Numbered from the stretch's first letter, positions 35,173 to 47,394 are shown. The stretch is DNA of 64,000 nt from Sclerodactyla briareus (GCA_026419785.1 JAODTK010005676.1:1-64000), one strand, 5' to 3'. Notes: a model not told the origin generated them from the sequence alone. A program made the numbers and translations.

Positions 35173-38100
35173 GAGACTTGTAGAGCTGCTCACTCGCAGC
35201 TAAAAACATGTAGGCATCACTGTGTTCCTAGTGTGTATTGTGCCTTATCCGATGACATCGACCTACAATTTTTGTTTCATTTAAAAGTTATCGTCAAGTT
35301 CATAATTCTCGTCAGTTGTTTACAACTCGTTTTCCGATCATTCAAGGGCGTCACGTGCGACCCAAATAGAGTAATTAGTGTTCACATCGAGTTGATTAAA
35401 AACGCCCGATGGGTTGTCCACGTCAAGAATTTGTTTTCAACCAAAACCTTTGGCCATATTGTCACAACAATTGGACAAGATCTAATGACTTAATGTAGTC
35501 TTGTTCAAGACGCCGTGACTGTGACTCAATTTGCGCTTCACACATTCATCTAGGACTAGGTCCCGTATCAGCCCTTGAACAAGTACGGTCCGAGATATGT
35601 TCTCGCCACGGACGTCTTGTAGGAATGTTCGCGAAGGCCTAATGCATATGCATTACTTATGAACGGGCACCATCATAGCATCAAGGACCCGCCTAACGTT
35701 GAACAGCTAAGCTACCAATTTCGTCGAAAATTTATCCATCTTTTAGGCCCTACTTGCGCCAAAAATAACTTTCGCTCAAAGCATTAAAACAGCTTGAAAA
35801 ACTTCACATTCTCGATCGTCTCTCACCACTCTAGGTCTATTTCCTATATCGTCTGTTCTGTTGCCTATTCTTGTCGAATAAGATATCAAAATAACAATAT
35901 AATTGCAGACTTCTTTTCTCCGACAGAAATGAATGTTTTGGTTTCCCATCTGTCAATATTATTAATTTTCATTCCAGATATAACACAAATATTTGAGATA
36001 AATAGGAAACTTCAGTATGTTAGTTTATTAGGTTTTCCTGTAGATCCGAATTAGCAACACACGGGACGTAAAAACTACTTGAAACGTGGTGTGATTGGTC
36101 TCTTTATCTTGTAATATATGACGTCATATTGAGCAGTTTCCCAAGACGAGCTTATTGTCCATGTTTTCCAGTCACAACTGATATATTATAGCCAGTGGAA
36201 GGCACAACTGGTTGGTTCGTTGGGCAACGAAGATGCTAGCTTGTCTAACAACCCGAGTACGAGACTCAATGACGCTTACTAACAACAGATACCAGATGTT
36301 GTTTTCGTCATCACGGGTAAAGTGGGTTAAGTTATTAGTTTTTACACAAACGCCATACTTTATGTCATTTCGGTGACGAATAGTCTTAACTTTTACTTGG
36401 TTAGTCTTCTTCAATGTTATAATAATTTGGTCGGTGGTTTGAAAGGCCTGGGGCGCGATTTTATTTTATCGGCGAGGATCGGTAGGAAACTCATACTAAT
36501 TGGAATTTAGAACTATTGTATAAGATTCGAATATTTCAGGTGCATACCTCCCTTGTGGATACTTCAATCTATCAACACATATTTGCACTGGGCGAACTTT
36601 TTTACGAATGTGTTTTTATAGTACTTCGTTTTTTCATCGGACTGATGGTATGCAAGAAAATAAATCATAAGTCGCTCCTGGAGTTAAGGCGAGGATTCTC
36701 TAAAAAATGGGATGTGGGTGTGAGGTATTGAATGTGAAACTCATTATTTTGCGAGGGAGGTGATACTTTATGAGGAAATACCTGAATAAGACGTGAAAAG
36801 GCTAGAATATTTGGCAACCCATCACGGATGAGGACGTTGAATATCATTATCAGGAAGATCTCCCATAGAATCGATTTTGTCCGTGATGCGGCATCATTGC
36901 GGCAGGCCGTACATGCACATAGTCATTTTTGCCCACCTCGGTTTTCATTCCATTTTTATTTGGGCGATTTCTTACGGAATTTTCTTCATCTCTCAAAACC
37001 ATACAGCTCATTTTCAGGCAACGTTTATGTTTGGTCAACACCGCCGCATGAATCCGCCATTTATGGTGTCTTGCTGCATACGACTCCGCTCTATGGATAT
37101 CAGGCTGGTACCTGAATCTTCAAGGTTCTTAATTTTACTATCTGATAGTTGTTGGGAGACAGTGGAGTCAGTCGTGTCGCCTTCACGTCGTATTCCTATC
37201 TTGAAAAGCGAACTTTGTTACAAAGGAGATTGTTAAATATGACAATTTTCTGAATAAACAAGCGTTCTCATCGTTATTCCTGTGTGAGACAGTGATTTTT
37301 ATTTCTTACTGGAGTGGAGTTATCCGTGCTTCGTAATTATTGCTAGCCTAAAGTTTTTCAGTTAGCGTCGATGACAATATTGAAAGATAAAAGTATATCT
37401 ATCCTAGCTACTTCAAATTGATTGTTCATGCCTTCTTACCACGGTACCTCTCACGACAACGAAATGTTATCTCGGAATCATAAGAGATAAGTTTTTTTAA
37501 CGAAAGTAGGATAGGCTCGACATTACCTGATTCTATGGAACATGCATGCCTCCTAATGTTTGACTGTATGACCAATATCTCAACAATTATTTTGTTACAG
37601 TTTTTGTGGCGACCATGAACTGAATTATACCGACTGCGATCCGTGCTCAGAAAGTCAGTAATTACGTCACAACTCGAGTGACAAAAGCTACCGGTCAGGG
37701 GAACACTGGTTGCAGTTATTTTTAATTGCACAAAGGTCAGCTGGGTGGTGCGCCACAGAGAGCTGTGTGCACACAATGACGCGACTCTCTTTTCTTGTCA
37801 GTACTCGCTTTTCCATGGGACGCCACAAATTGCGGAATGTGCATTCGGGTGACCGTCAGTATGCCAATATTTTATGCACACCCACTTCCGTTTCGTGTTC
37901 TCTAACATCTCACAACCTCTCCAGTTGGTTAGCATAATACCCTAATACGAAAATATGTACTCACGTTTAGACTCTTGCCGCCTACGACTGTGTGCACCAG
38001 TCGTACATAATGAAAAGAGCAGTCAACCAATCAGCCAATAAGGAATTGGTTATCCTGGTTTTGACGCATGGTTTAGTAGACCCACAAGTCTTCAGTTAAA

Positions 38101-38538
38101 GAGCCTTTTTCCAGAGGGCTAAACAATTTTAGGTATCAAATCACATAACAGGGGCATGTTATAGCAGTGATTTTATTAGGGCTATTAACCTCATTCAAAT
38201 TGCGTATTGACCCCAATCGTCATGATACGAAAATCAGACGGACACATTACAGCACTATATACTCAATTATGTCGTGATGATGATAGGGGTATGGGTAGGT
38301 TGTCGTGGTTGTTGAATGGACAGCCTGCACTGATAAAACGCGACAATTGATTAAATGAATACTCGGGATAATAAGAGTGGAACGACTAGCATCGACTAGC
38401 CAATACATTGTCGTCCTCCTTGCACTGTTGTACGATCGCTTCTAATTTTCTTTCAACAAAAACAAAATTACAGTGATCGGCTAAATATTTGAATCCCATT
38501 CTAGTCTTCGAACAACAATATTCTCTTCCTATTGACCC
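35173..38538. other. No supported gene; diverged inverted-repeat element debris
   Basis: The 36700-37105 stretch shares GCGAGGGAGG and GCATACGAC-TCCGCTCTATGGA words with the TTCCATAGATG family, but clear ends are not resolved. Open frames at 35233-35493, 35794-36054 and 37426-37776 show no domain. Confidence 0.4.
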
Positions 38539-38607
38539 TGTTAGCGATATACTCCAAAAGCAATTATATTTATGAATGCAACACTTTTCCAATAGTTTTG
38601 CCACCAC
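38386..38607 (-). CDS. Unrecognised 73-codon open frame
   Basis: The second half (LADHCNFVFVERKLEAIVQQ and an acidic tail) looks more protein-like than most frames here. The 5' part lies in the 88-94-bp tandem duplication and no splice signals or family support it. It is probably not a gene. Confidence 0.15.
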   Translation of the reverse strand: MVAKLLEKCCIHKYNCFWSISLTGSIGREYCCSKTRMGFKYLADHCNFVFVERKLEAIVQQCKEDDNVLASRC

Positions 38608-38720
38608 CTTTGAATTGCGTCCAAACTGTTAGCGATACACTTCTAAACAGCTAAAAGCAGTATTTATGAATGCAACACTTTTCCAATAGTTTTGCCACCA
38701 CCTTTGAATCGCGTCCAAAC
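38539..38720 (+). repeat. ~88-94-bp tandem duplication
   Basis: The unit starting TGTTAGCGATA at 38539 recurs at 38627. Within it, more than 45 bp (from TTTATGAATGCAACAC to CACCTTTGAAT) are identical. Confidence 0.9.
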
Positions 38721-39289
38721 TCTATATACAAACTCTCTAAGCACTGAATAACAGCAGTTCATTGAGTTTGAAGTTTGAGTCATCGTGAGTTTAGCCCTTG
38801 AAGGTGTTCTAAAAATGTGCTAAATCGAGCTTGTGAAAACCGTCTGATGCAATATCGTCACCGTGATTTGTGAATGCGAATACGGTGTTGACGACATTTA
38901 TGCCGTAGCTTCTTCCAACTGGATCCGACCACCTGTTGGGTGTTATGATATGATATCGCTTGTTCATTTAGAATAGCACGAAAACGAGATGAGTGTGAAG
39001 CTTCGAATTTGAGATTTAGGATTATGAAATACGCTCTTCTCATCTCTGTAAATTTCCATGCAATCTACTACGATATCGAAATTCGAGTTTAATCTTCCAT
39101 GAGTGGCAAACGGCATCGTCCATTATTTGCCGGGTGTTTTGAGACGGTAATGCCTTCTCAATAACTTCCTTCATTCTCGTTACTGCCTATGCTCCTGTCG
39201 TTAATGTGATACTCGTATATGCTACCTCAATTTCTCTTTTCCAATATCAACCCAACCTTTTTATTCACTGTAAAAAGAAGAAAAAAAGA

Positions 39290-39487
39290 TTGTAGAATTT
39301 ACAGTAAATTATCGGCAGCAGAGTTGTGAGTAATTCACTATACTTTTTACAATAAACCACTGTGAAATTCACAGTAAAATGATGTTGCTGTGATTTTACT
39401 GTAAAATTTACAGTAAACGGTTTACGGTAAACTTTACAGTAAATTACTGGCAACTCTGCAGCCAGTAATCTACTGTAAATTCTACAG
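39290..39487. mobile_element. Inverted-repeat element M2 (TTTACAGTAAATTA arms), copy 1
   Basis: Arms of about 44 bp (39290-39334 and 39444-39487) are near-perfect reverse complements sharing TAGAATTTACAGTA and GCAGAGTTG. The centre is itself rich in ACTGTAAA/TTTACAGT palindromes. Copy 2 is at 57508-57701. Confidence 0.85.
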
Positions 39488-39862
39488 AAATTGTTCACAG
39501 CGTTCCATTCATGGGAAGAATATCTCATTGTTCGCATTCTCTCCGAAAAAAAAATGTGAATATGGTTCACTGTCTGATTACAACATATCATCTACATGGC
39601 TCGAATTCCATAGATGACGATGAAGAATGCGACATGACACCCTAAAGAAAATTGTCTGAATAAACCGCAATTGGTTTACAGAGGTAGATATGATTCCGAG
39701 AAAACGAAGCAGAAAACAAAACACCAAAATGGAACGCGTACTAAACGAAGGTAAAATCCTCAGTGTGTACACGCGGTATTAATGTGACATCACTGCAAAT
39801 GGATTCTACGGAGTTTCTTCCTCAAACGGCAATTTAAAGTCCTTATAAATTAGTTGTTAGAC

Positions 39863-39999
39863 AATTCTCCCTCGCAAAGATTCGTTTTTTTTCAATTCAA
39901 ACCGCAATGGCAACGGCTGGTATTCCATGCATGCAGATGTAGTGTGCGGTATGGACTCGGATGATAAAAAAAAAATCGCAGTCTTTGCAAGGGAGAATT
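39863..39999. mobile_element. Inverted-repeat element M3 (TCTCCCTCGCAAAG ends), copy 1
   Basis: AATTCTCCCTCGCAAAG at the left pairs with CTTTGCAAGGGAGAATT at the right, and CAAACCGCA with TGCGGTATG further in. The centre carries ATTCCATGCATGCAGATG. Confidence 0.82.
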
Positions 40000-40097
40000 A
40001 TTTGTTATAAGGGATTGAACTGTATGATGAGATGAAAAAAAAACCCATAAATATTAACTGATGAATAAGGATGCTAAATTGTTTTGTGACAGTTAAT

Positions 40098-40215
40098 CCT
40101 CCCCCACAAAGATGCGATTTTGAAATTCATACCGCAACGGCATCTCAAAGCTGGGATCCCATACATGCGGATGTAGTGTGCCGTATGGATATAAAAATCG
40201 CAGCTTTTGCGAGGG
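40098..40215. mobile_element. Inverted-repeat element M3, copy 2
   Basis: CCTCCCCCACAAAGATGCGATTTT and, further in, TTCATACCGCA pair with the right arm (TGCCGTATGGAT, AAAATCGCAGCTTTTGCGAGGG). It is only 99 bp from copy 1, in the same orientation. Confidence 0.82.
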
Positions 40216-40372
40216 ATATAACGAAGAATGAGGCATTGCAAGGAGAGCTATAGCAGAGCTATACGGTAGCTGTGCTCAAATAAAGATCTTAGCATGTAAC
40301 TCCTTTGACTTGTTACAAGGTCTGAACAGTCATGTACGGAGCATGCGAAAAACGCCCGAGAGTGTTTGTAAA

Positions 40373-40747
40373 CTTGAAGTTCCATTCAGCCTTTGTTTCA
40401 TGGCCTCCTCTCCGGCCACGAAGCTACTCATACTGTAGTATCTATTGGCATTGACTGATATAAAAACTACCATTGAGAAAATATTTTGAAACGATAGTGG
40501 TAGGTCAGAATTCGTAATTTCGTGGATAGGTCCGTGTTACGAAACGAATACATTTGGTACGGCCAGCCGGCTCTTTCGAAAATTCGCGAACTGGGGCACC
40601 ATTTTCTCCAAAATGGAAATGATTTGAGTGCTATCATTTAGACTAAAGTTCTACTTGTAGGTGAGGTATCGAACGATGGCACTCATTTTCAATATCATTG
40701 ATGCTTATTTTCTCGAATATTTCCAAAGGCTGAATGGAGCTTTAATC
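40373..40747. mobile_element. Inverted-repeat element M1, copy 2
   Basis: TTGAAGTTCCATTCAGCCTTTG at the left is the inverse of AAAGGCTGAATGGAGCTTTAA at the right. Interior blocks match copy 1 at 30288-30602. The plus open frame at 40661-40861 is a shadow. Confidence 0.82.
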
Positions 40748-40770
40748 GATCTATCGTGTTTCCCTCACAC

Positions 40771-40946
40771 TGTTGAAAGCGTTGGGCAAGTATTCAACAA
40801 CCTCCAAGTTGGGCAAAAATTTTTCCAACTATTGATAATCCATTCCACTGATGAGCCATAGGCTTAACATGAGATTTGTCTATTGATTTGTCATTTCGGT
40901 TTTACCCAACTTCTGAAGTTGCTGAATACTTGCCCAACCTTTCAAT
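40771..40946. mobile_element. Fold-back element with GTTGGGCAAGTATTCA arms
   Basis: Arms 40772-40817 and 40901-40946 are inverse copies (GTTGGGCAAGTATTCA, CAAC and AAGTTGGG in order). The unpaired centre is about 83 bp. It lies 24 bp from the M1 element. Confidence 0.85.
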
Positions 40947-43204
40947 ATTTGCCCAATTTTTTTCAGCAATGCAGGAGTTTCAATTTGTGCTGATGGGAAA
41001 TGTACTGCTCCGATCATTCTAATTGATCTATCGCTTCAACCTTTCAGAATATTCTGCCTCAAAACGTCCAGAAGGTGAATACGAATTACGACAAATCCCT
41101 GTTTCTTGTTCATTTGTTTGTTTTTTAGTGGGGGATGTTCCTCCATTCCCATAGTCGTGTAACCCCTCGTAAACGCGTCATTTTATGGAGTATAGTCAGT
41201 CTCCGGCTCTCGTCCGTCACAAGAGGATGCATGTAACATTTCTCATTTAGGCAAAGCGACGATGCAAAGTACATATGGCGGTAAACTGAGAAATTCTGCA
41301 CTGTCTTACAAAAAACAGGGCCTGTTCTTTGTTGACTTTGGGCTTTTTTTAGCCTGAGGTCAAAGGCAAAAGTTAAGAAATTCTTATAGATCCATGGTTG
41401 GTCCATTCAATTAGAAACTTCGTGTTGACTTCCTCAGTTAAAAAGTAAACAAGCACAAGCCTCTTGTTTATTAGGTTTTGGGGGTCACCAGAGGCCAGTC
41501 CTAATCTTTATATAGCTTTCTTTATAACTTCATGAACAAGTAATCGAAGATGAAGTTTGGTATTGTGCTATAGGAACCTACTCCTTTTGGTCTAGATGGT
41601 GTCATTTCTGTGGAAATTTGTGAACACCATATATTTTCCCATGATAACCTATAACATTATCCCATTCGTTCTTGTATTGGTCATACGTTATTAGAAATCA
41701 GTCAAGGAATCACTGAGCTCTTTCGACTTCCTGGTTCAATCCTCATTTTTGCTATTTTTGGGTCGATATTTCGTCTGGTGCCCTTGGCATTCGGTATTTT
41801 AGTCTCATTATTCGTGTTCGTTCTGTGCGAACGACTCCGAAAACGATATCTCCGACATGCCTTCTCATTGGTCGACAGTTGATCACCTAGCGTGTGAAAA
41901 TATTATATTCATTCGACGTCATTCGACGGTTAATGAAATATGACCGTGTTGTTTCGTTTTAATTACGATTTCACGATATATCTATGATTACATACCCAAA
42001 CACCATATCAATGAGAAATATTGTGGATATCATTGAAATGTTAAACTCTTTCCAAGCTCCCAATTCATGAAATATTGAGCTATTGAAGTTGATCGCAAGT
42101 AACAGCCGTGTGGTACCCCAAACTGGTACCCATGCTCGAGTACAATTTCCTATACCAGTGCCTATACCCGCATGCACATATGGACCCGTTCTCACTGCGG
42201 TGGACTCATGAGAATATACCCGTAATCTTACCCATTCTTGCTTGCCCGACCCGTACTCTTACCCATAATCATGTATCTGAACCGCCCCTAGTTTACCCCT
42301 GTATCCGCCCTTGTGTGTGATCAATGAGATGTCGGGATTACCCCCTCCCTGCATCTTAGGCGCTTTTCATAGCGTATGCTCCTATGGTACTGTATAAGTC
42401 ACTCCACTGTTGTAGTGTGATGATATGATAGTAATAGCCTATATGGTACTAAAGGTCACTCGGTATGTCTGGTATCTAACGCTGTACGAACATTTACAGA
42501 TCAATGTATATGGCTCTCTAACCAGCCAAAAAACATGCGAATATCCTCCGTAGGCTCACCAATTTACCAACTATCCGCTCCATAGTGAACGATAGAATAA
42601 GTTGGTTTCGTTTTTCGAAGAGCGGGAAAATTTAGCCCTTTAGACACAATTAACTATTAACAATTGCGCTATATGAGGAAGAGAGCGTCGGTCCCCGATT
42701 GCCCTGTAGTTGCGCATGCGCGATTGCAACCGTAAACTGGGCTCGTTCTTGTGAGATCAACATGCACAACTATCACATTATTTTATTGACATTATTTAGC
42801 TATATATGGTATTATGACCTGCCATATTCTCACTCTATATAATTCCATTCCGTTTCACTTAATTCCATCGCCTTCCCAATATCTAGAATATATCTATTTA
42901 CAATGTCGCCTAATTTCCTCGGCTGCCCCGATACAAAATATCTACCCCATTTAGGTAACGAAAAGTTTGTTTTTGAAACGTTCACTCGAGGACGTCACGT
43001 ATACGCCTACTTCCCTATTGTGCATTTATCATGCTATGAAATATCGAGGATATTGCCTACGTCATAACTTGCGGTTCTACAAATACAATACCATTGCATT
43101 CTGCCACAGCGGTTAAATCTAATTGCACTTACGTAAATATTAGAGCCAACAGACTTATATGTAGGCCTAGGTCTATGCTGGTTTGTAACATGGAGCTATT
43201 ATAT
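40947..43204. other. No supported gene
   Basis: A GGTCACCAGAGG word near 41475 and a loosely repetitive TACCCGTA-type stretch at 42105-42310 are the only patterns seen. The 93-codon minus frame at 41125-41406 is unassigned. Confidence 0.4.
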
Positions 43205-43670
43205 TAACTGGAGAGGACATTAGAGCGCGTATTGTGTGCCCTGTTTAAAGTTCCGTCAGAGAACACAAACTCAAAGTGAGGAGGCGCCCTATTGCGTGTA
43301 CATCGTGGAAACCTTCAGTTGTTACTCTCTATATGCGAAATTCTTCTACTATATGCCCCCCAAAAATACCTTTGTTGCTTCATAGTAAAGATGGTATATC
43401 ATAGTGCAAGATTCTGCAACAACTTCAGTCAGTGTTACCCTGTTTCAAAAAACGCGGGAAAGTTAGACGATCTATTACGGAAGCACAGAAGAAACAACTT
43501 AATTCGATCCGAGAATACAAATCGATCGCGTCTGACAGAAACACCATCTAGACGTAAAGAATAACATCACGGAGTGAACTAGAGCTCTTTATTGTGAAGC
43601 TCGAATTAGAGGAGGCTGTCAAACGGAACATATCTAATCTTCTGACGAAATGCGAATCATGTCGCCCAAA
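43205..43670 (+). repeat. Dispersed repeat R, copy 2
   Basis: Contains GAGGAGGCGCC, CAGAAACACCATCTAGACG, ATAACATCACGGAG and the GAGGAGGCTGTCAAACGGAA block in the same order as copies 1 and 3. Confidence 0.82.
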
Positions 43671-44025
43671 TCCATGTTTCCTAAGACCCTACTACTACAG
43701 GTGAGGGCGCTGTCGTGGCTCAGCAACACGGTTCAAACTGACTGCAATCCAACGAGAACACGCTCATACTGTATTACGCTGCCGAACTATGTAGGATCTG
43801 GAGCTGAATAATACGTCCGTGCTGTAACTTTTGCTATGTCTACATGCGAGGCATGAATACAATCGACTCTTGACATCAGTCGTTAGAGAAACACAAACTG
43901 TAAGGTGGGTATACAATGTTACCTACACAATGCAATCGCTCGTTCTTCAGTGTAGCTCACACGGGAGACATTTTCCTCTCCGAATAGCTACGAGCATTAG
44001 GCTGCCATTGTCGCTCCATTTAATA

Positions 44026-44480
44026 TAAGGTCAACAGAAGTCAACGTCTAGAAACCTTGTATCACGTCAATAGAATGCTTATCCGATCAAGCGAAATTTG
44101 GTGTGCAGCTTTCTTATATGGGGATTACAGGCACCCTATTTTTTCCGGTGTGAATTAGGGAATCATTTGTGGTGCATTGAAAAGGGGAAATTATAAAGAT
44201 AGAAATTTGGCGAATATTGGCTTGTGATGAGGATAACACGACCCTACCGGGTGAATAAATCTCATACTTGGAATGTGGGTTCCCCCTAAATGATTACACA
44301 GTCCCTATTGTTAGGTCTAATGTTATCTGGGGTCAACAGAGGTCAAAGTCTGAAGACCTTGTTAACACGATTACCTACACAACGCGTTGTCCTATCGAGC
44401 TGGAAGTTGGTGTGTAGCTTCCTAGGCCTTATGTCGAGTACAAGAACCTTATCGTTTCTGGTGTTGACCGAAGTTCATTT
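44026..44480 (+). repeat. Two ~300-bp units of the AGGTCA-type dispersed repeat
   Basis: GGTCAACAGAAGTCAA (44029) and GGTCAACAGAGGTCAAAG (44331) lie ~302 bp apart. Each is followed by a CTTGT..ACACG word and a TTGGTGTG(C/T)AGCTT word. Confidence 0.75.
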
Positions 44481-44754
44481 TCGAAGAAATTAGAAAATTG
44501 TTGGGAAATTGATATTTTGGTCAATGCTCTTCTTCTTCGGCTGTTTATCGAATGTCGATGATGACTGTTATGCAACAAAAAAGTTTAAGTTGAAACAAGA
44601 CCGCATGAGGTCTGCAGGGCCGGCGCGAGAACGACAGATTCGCCCACAATTAGTGCATGCGTGTCCAGTTGAAACATGAGTGTGTCTCCTATCGAACGTT
44701 CTCCCGTTGATAGTCTTCCAATCGTTCCTCAGCCCCTCATCCGTTGAAGCCACG

Positions 44755-45145
44755 GAGCTAATATATAGATGAAGAGGGCATAAGACCGCGTATTGTGGGC
44801 TCCGTTGAAAGTGCAGTCAGAAACTATACAAAGAAGGTACGCTATTGTGTATGGCATCCTGCAACACGTTCAGTTTGAATCAACTCCTTATCTGAGTGTT
44901 ATACCCTATCTCGAACTACATCGATAACATACTCGAGGGACGCGTTGATTCATTACGTAAGCACGGGAACAACATAGTTAATTCGGAAATACAACTCTGT
45001 TGACCGTCTCGCAGAGACACTATCTAGGTTTAGAATATAACATCACGGAGCAAACTAGAGCTAATGAATGTGAAGCTTGGACTAGAGGGGCTGTCGAACG
45101 GAACTTATTCTAATACTCGACGAGATGCAAATCATGTAGTCCAGT
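44755..45145 (+). repeat. Dispersed repeat R, copy 3
   Basis: Contains GAGGGCATAAGACCGCGTATTG, GAGACACTATCTAG, ATAACATCACGGAGC and a GGGGCTGTCGAACGGAAC block, collinear with copies 1 and 2. Confidence 0.8.
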
Positions 45146-45612
45146 TCACATGTGATAATAATACAATACTGTTAGTGTGATGGGCGCTGTTAGGGACATA
45201 GCAAACGGCTCCATGCTGACTTCACTTCTGTATTAATATATAGGCGCTTCAAAATATCACTCACGGGGTTTGGTTGAAGAACGTATCTTAGCCTCTCTCT
45301 GCAGTGGGACGAATTCCAGTGTGAATATGATATGATGTGGTCCTTACGATACCTATAATCGTTCCTCTCTTTGAAGCCGCGATGTTGAGTGGTCTGAACA
45401 TTGATTGATGAATGCCTGTTCATCATTCTTGCAGTTCCTTTTTCATTTCTCATTTCAATCGCGAATAAGTAACAGATGAACGAACAAGAGGTAACGCAGA
45501 ATCTGAAGAAAGAAGAAGAAAAGAAGCTGAAGCCCGGAGAAGATCACGTTGGAACCCCTGAGTAATTATCAACTGTAGAAATTACGAAAACTTAGGTCAC
45601 TTTATTGGATGC

Positions 45613-45791
45613 ATGCATGGGCGTCAACCCGGTGGGGGACGGGGGAGGGACGTGTCCCCCCATATTCTGAAGATGTTCCCATTGATTTTCATTTCTCACA
45701 CAGTATTTTTTGGCGGCGAGGTCATTCCCCCCTCCCCCACTTTGGTCATGCCCCCCCCCACTTCTGAAGATGGATTGACGCCTGTGGAGAC
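45613..45791. mobile_element. G/C-run element with GGGCGTCAA-type ends
   Basis: ATGGGCGTCAACCCGG at the left and TTGACGCCTGTG at the right are inverse. C runs and CACTTCTGAAGATG words lie inside. ATGCATG occurs outside both ends, compatible with a target duplication. Confidence 0.5.
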
Positions 45792-45924
45792 ATGCATGAA
45801 TAGGCTTCTCTGGAGTAACTTCCTCTCCATGTGGTATTCTTTATTCCCATATGTTGTTGTCCATTTGTTGTGAAATAGTAACAATTTGACACTACTTTTT
45901 TCAGGAATGAGCGGTAATCTGAAT

Positions 45925-46337
45925 GAGGCTGGGATTTCATAGATGTGTATGCGTATGCGGGCCCGATACGCATGTGAAAAATCGCTAGTTTATGTGAACT
46001 GAGCGGAGGCCATTGTCTGAATATGTTCCATTTAGTTCGCAGAGAAGTTATTAGATTCAAAGAGGCAAATAAATATAAATTAAGGGAAAACCAACACTGG
46101 ATAAGCGAAATAAGCACATGCACCAAGCGTATACGGATGCGTATCACTGCGAATGAATTATATGGAATATTTCCCTTTAAAAGCCTAGCAACGGCAATAC
46201 GCATGGGCCGCGCATTTTTATGGTCTTTTCGCATGAACTTACAGTGTTTTCTCTTCTGAAACAAACGTTCGTTTTTGTAAATACGTTATTTCCACATCCA
46301 GCCCGGAACGCATACGCATCTATGGAATCCCAGCCTC
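45925..46337. mobile_element. TTCCATAGATG-family inverted-repeat element, copy A
   Basis: The left arm 45925-45962 (GAGGCTGGGATTTCATAGATG and a GTATGCG continuation) is the inverse of 46300-46337. The 172-codon minus frame at 45746-46264 runs across this element and has no family; part of it recurs in copy C on the opposite strand, so it is a repeat shadow. Confidence 0.88.
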
Positions 46338-46384
46338 GGGGCGCAGAGATGCGAGACGCGACATGACTTCCCGACGTCATGAAT

Positions 46385-46735
46385 GTCAAGATCACGTGAT
46401 CGCGGACATGCTATAATTGTCCGGATATGTTATATTCGGTTTGCAGAGAGCGATATTGATTCCAAAGAGACAGAGATTCGTCGAATGGAACGAAGCAAAC
46501 ACGGGTATAGCGAAAATGAACACGTGTACCAATGCCTCACGGCCGCCGCTGCATTCCAATGAAAATATATTTCTCATGAAACCCATTGAGGTCCTATGGC
46601 ACGAACCGCTGCATTTCTTTAATTATCTCCGCTTCATCATACAAATTATCCTATTCAGAAAGAAATATCTTTCATCCTATAAATGCGACTTTCATGCACA
46701 TCAATACTGCAGCTCGCATCCACATATTTAGAATC
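46385..46735 (+). repeat. TTCCATAGATG-family interior fragment
   Basis: The segment from 46437 (TTTGCAGAGAGCGATATTGATTC) aligns with 46030-46075 of copy A in the same orientation. Ends are not resolved. Confidence 0.55.
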
Positions 46736-47115
46736 CTAGCCCGAGGTTAGTAATCCAGATATTCTGCGCAGTATGAATGTGAAAATCTCTCTTTTCTTTT
46801 TGAGGAGGTTAAGCTCATAATGAATTAGGATAAGGCCATAAATAGTTATCAATTTAATTATCGGGGACGGTCAGCTGTTTTATGAGCTCGTGAGATATTC
46901 CATGGAATTATTTTCCGTGCGACATTTATGCCGTATTGTTACACATAGTAATTTCCCCCTACTAAGTGCATCTTTCATCTTAATTGGATGATTTCTCTCA
47001 ACTACGGGACCTGTCTCTATTTCTGCAACCAACCGAAGCTTATTCGGACACCTTGCACGTTTTGTACTCGCGTGGCATTTATGGTGTCAAACTGCACCCG
47101 CATCTATGGAATCCT
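46730..47115. mobile_element. TTCCATAGATG-family element, copy B
   Basis: The left end GAATCCTAGCCCGAGG with GCAGTATGAATGTGAAAATC is matched inversely by CCGCATCTATGGAATCCTA at the right. The right end merges into the 29-bp array. Confidence 0.6.
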
Positions 47116-47394
47116 AATCTAAGGCTTGTCTTCTATGGAATTCTAACCTAAGGCTAGTATTCTATGGAATCCTAACCTAAGGCTAGTATTCTATGGAATC
47201 CTAACCTAAGGCTAGTATTCTATGGAATCCTAACCTAAGGCTAGTATTCTATGGAATCCCAACCTAAGGCTAGTATTCTGTGGAATCCTAACCTAAGGCT
47301 AGTATTCTGTGGAATCCTAACCTAAGGCTAGTATTCTATGGAACCCCAACCTAAGGCTAGTATTCTATGGAATCCTAACCTGAGGCTAGTATTT
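47104..47394 (+). repeat. 29-bp tandem array, ten copies
   Basis: CTATGGAATCCTAACCTAAG and the nine bases after it start at 47104, 47133, 47162, 47191, 47220, 47249, 47278, 47307, 47336 and 47365. Copies differ by one or two substitutions with constant spacing. The unit is the outer end of the TTCCATAGATG-family elements. Confidence 0.97.

Noticed and set aside
45746-46264. 172-codon minus open frame, the longest ATG frame in the window
   Set aside because: It runs through an inverted-repeat element, and a similar peptide segment appears in the reversed copy at 47382-47777 with frame breaks. No domain; it reflects shared repeat DNA.
47104-47394. Possible CRISPR-like array (regular 29-bp units)
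   Set aside because: Units are contiguous with no unique spacers, and the genome is eukaryotic; it is a plain tandem repeat.
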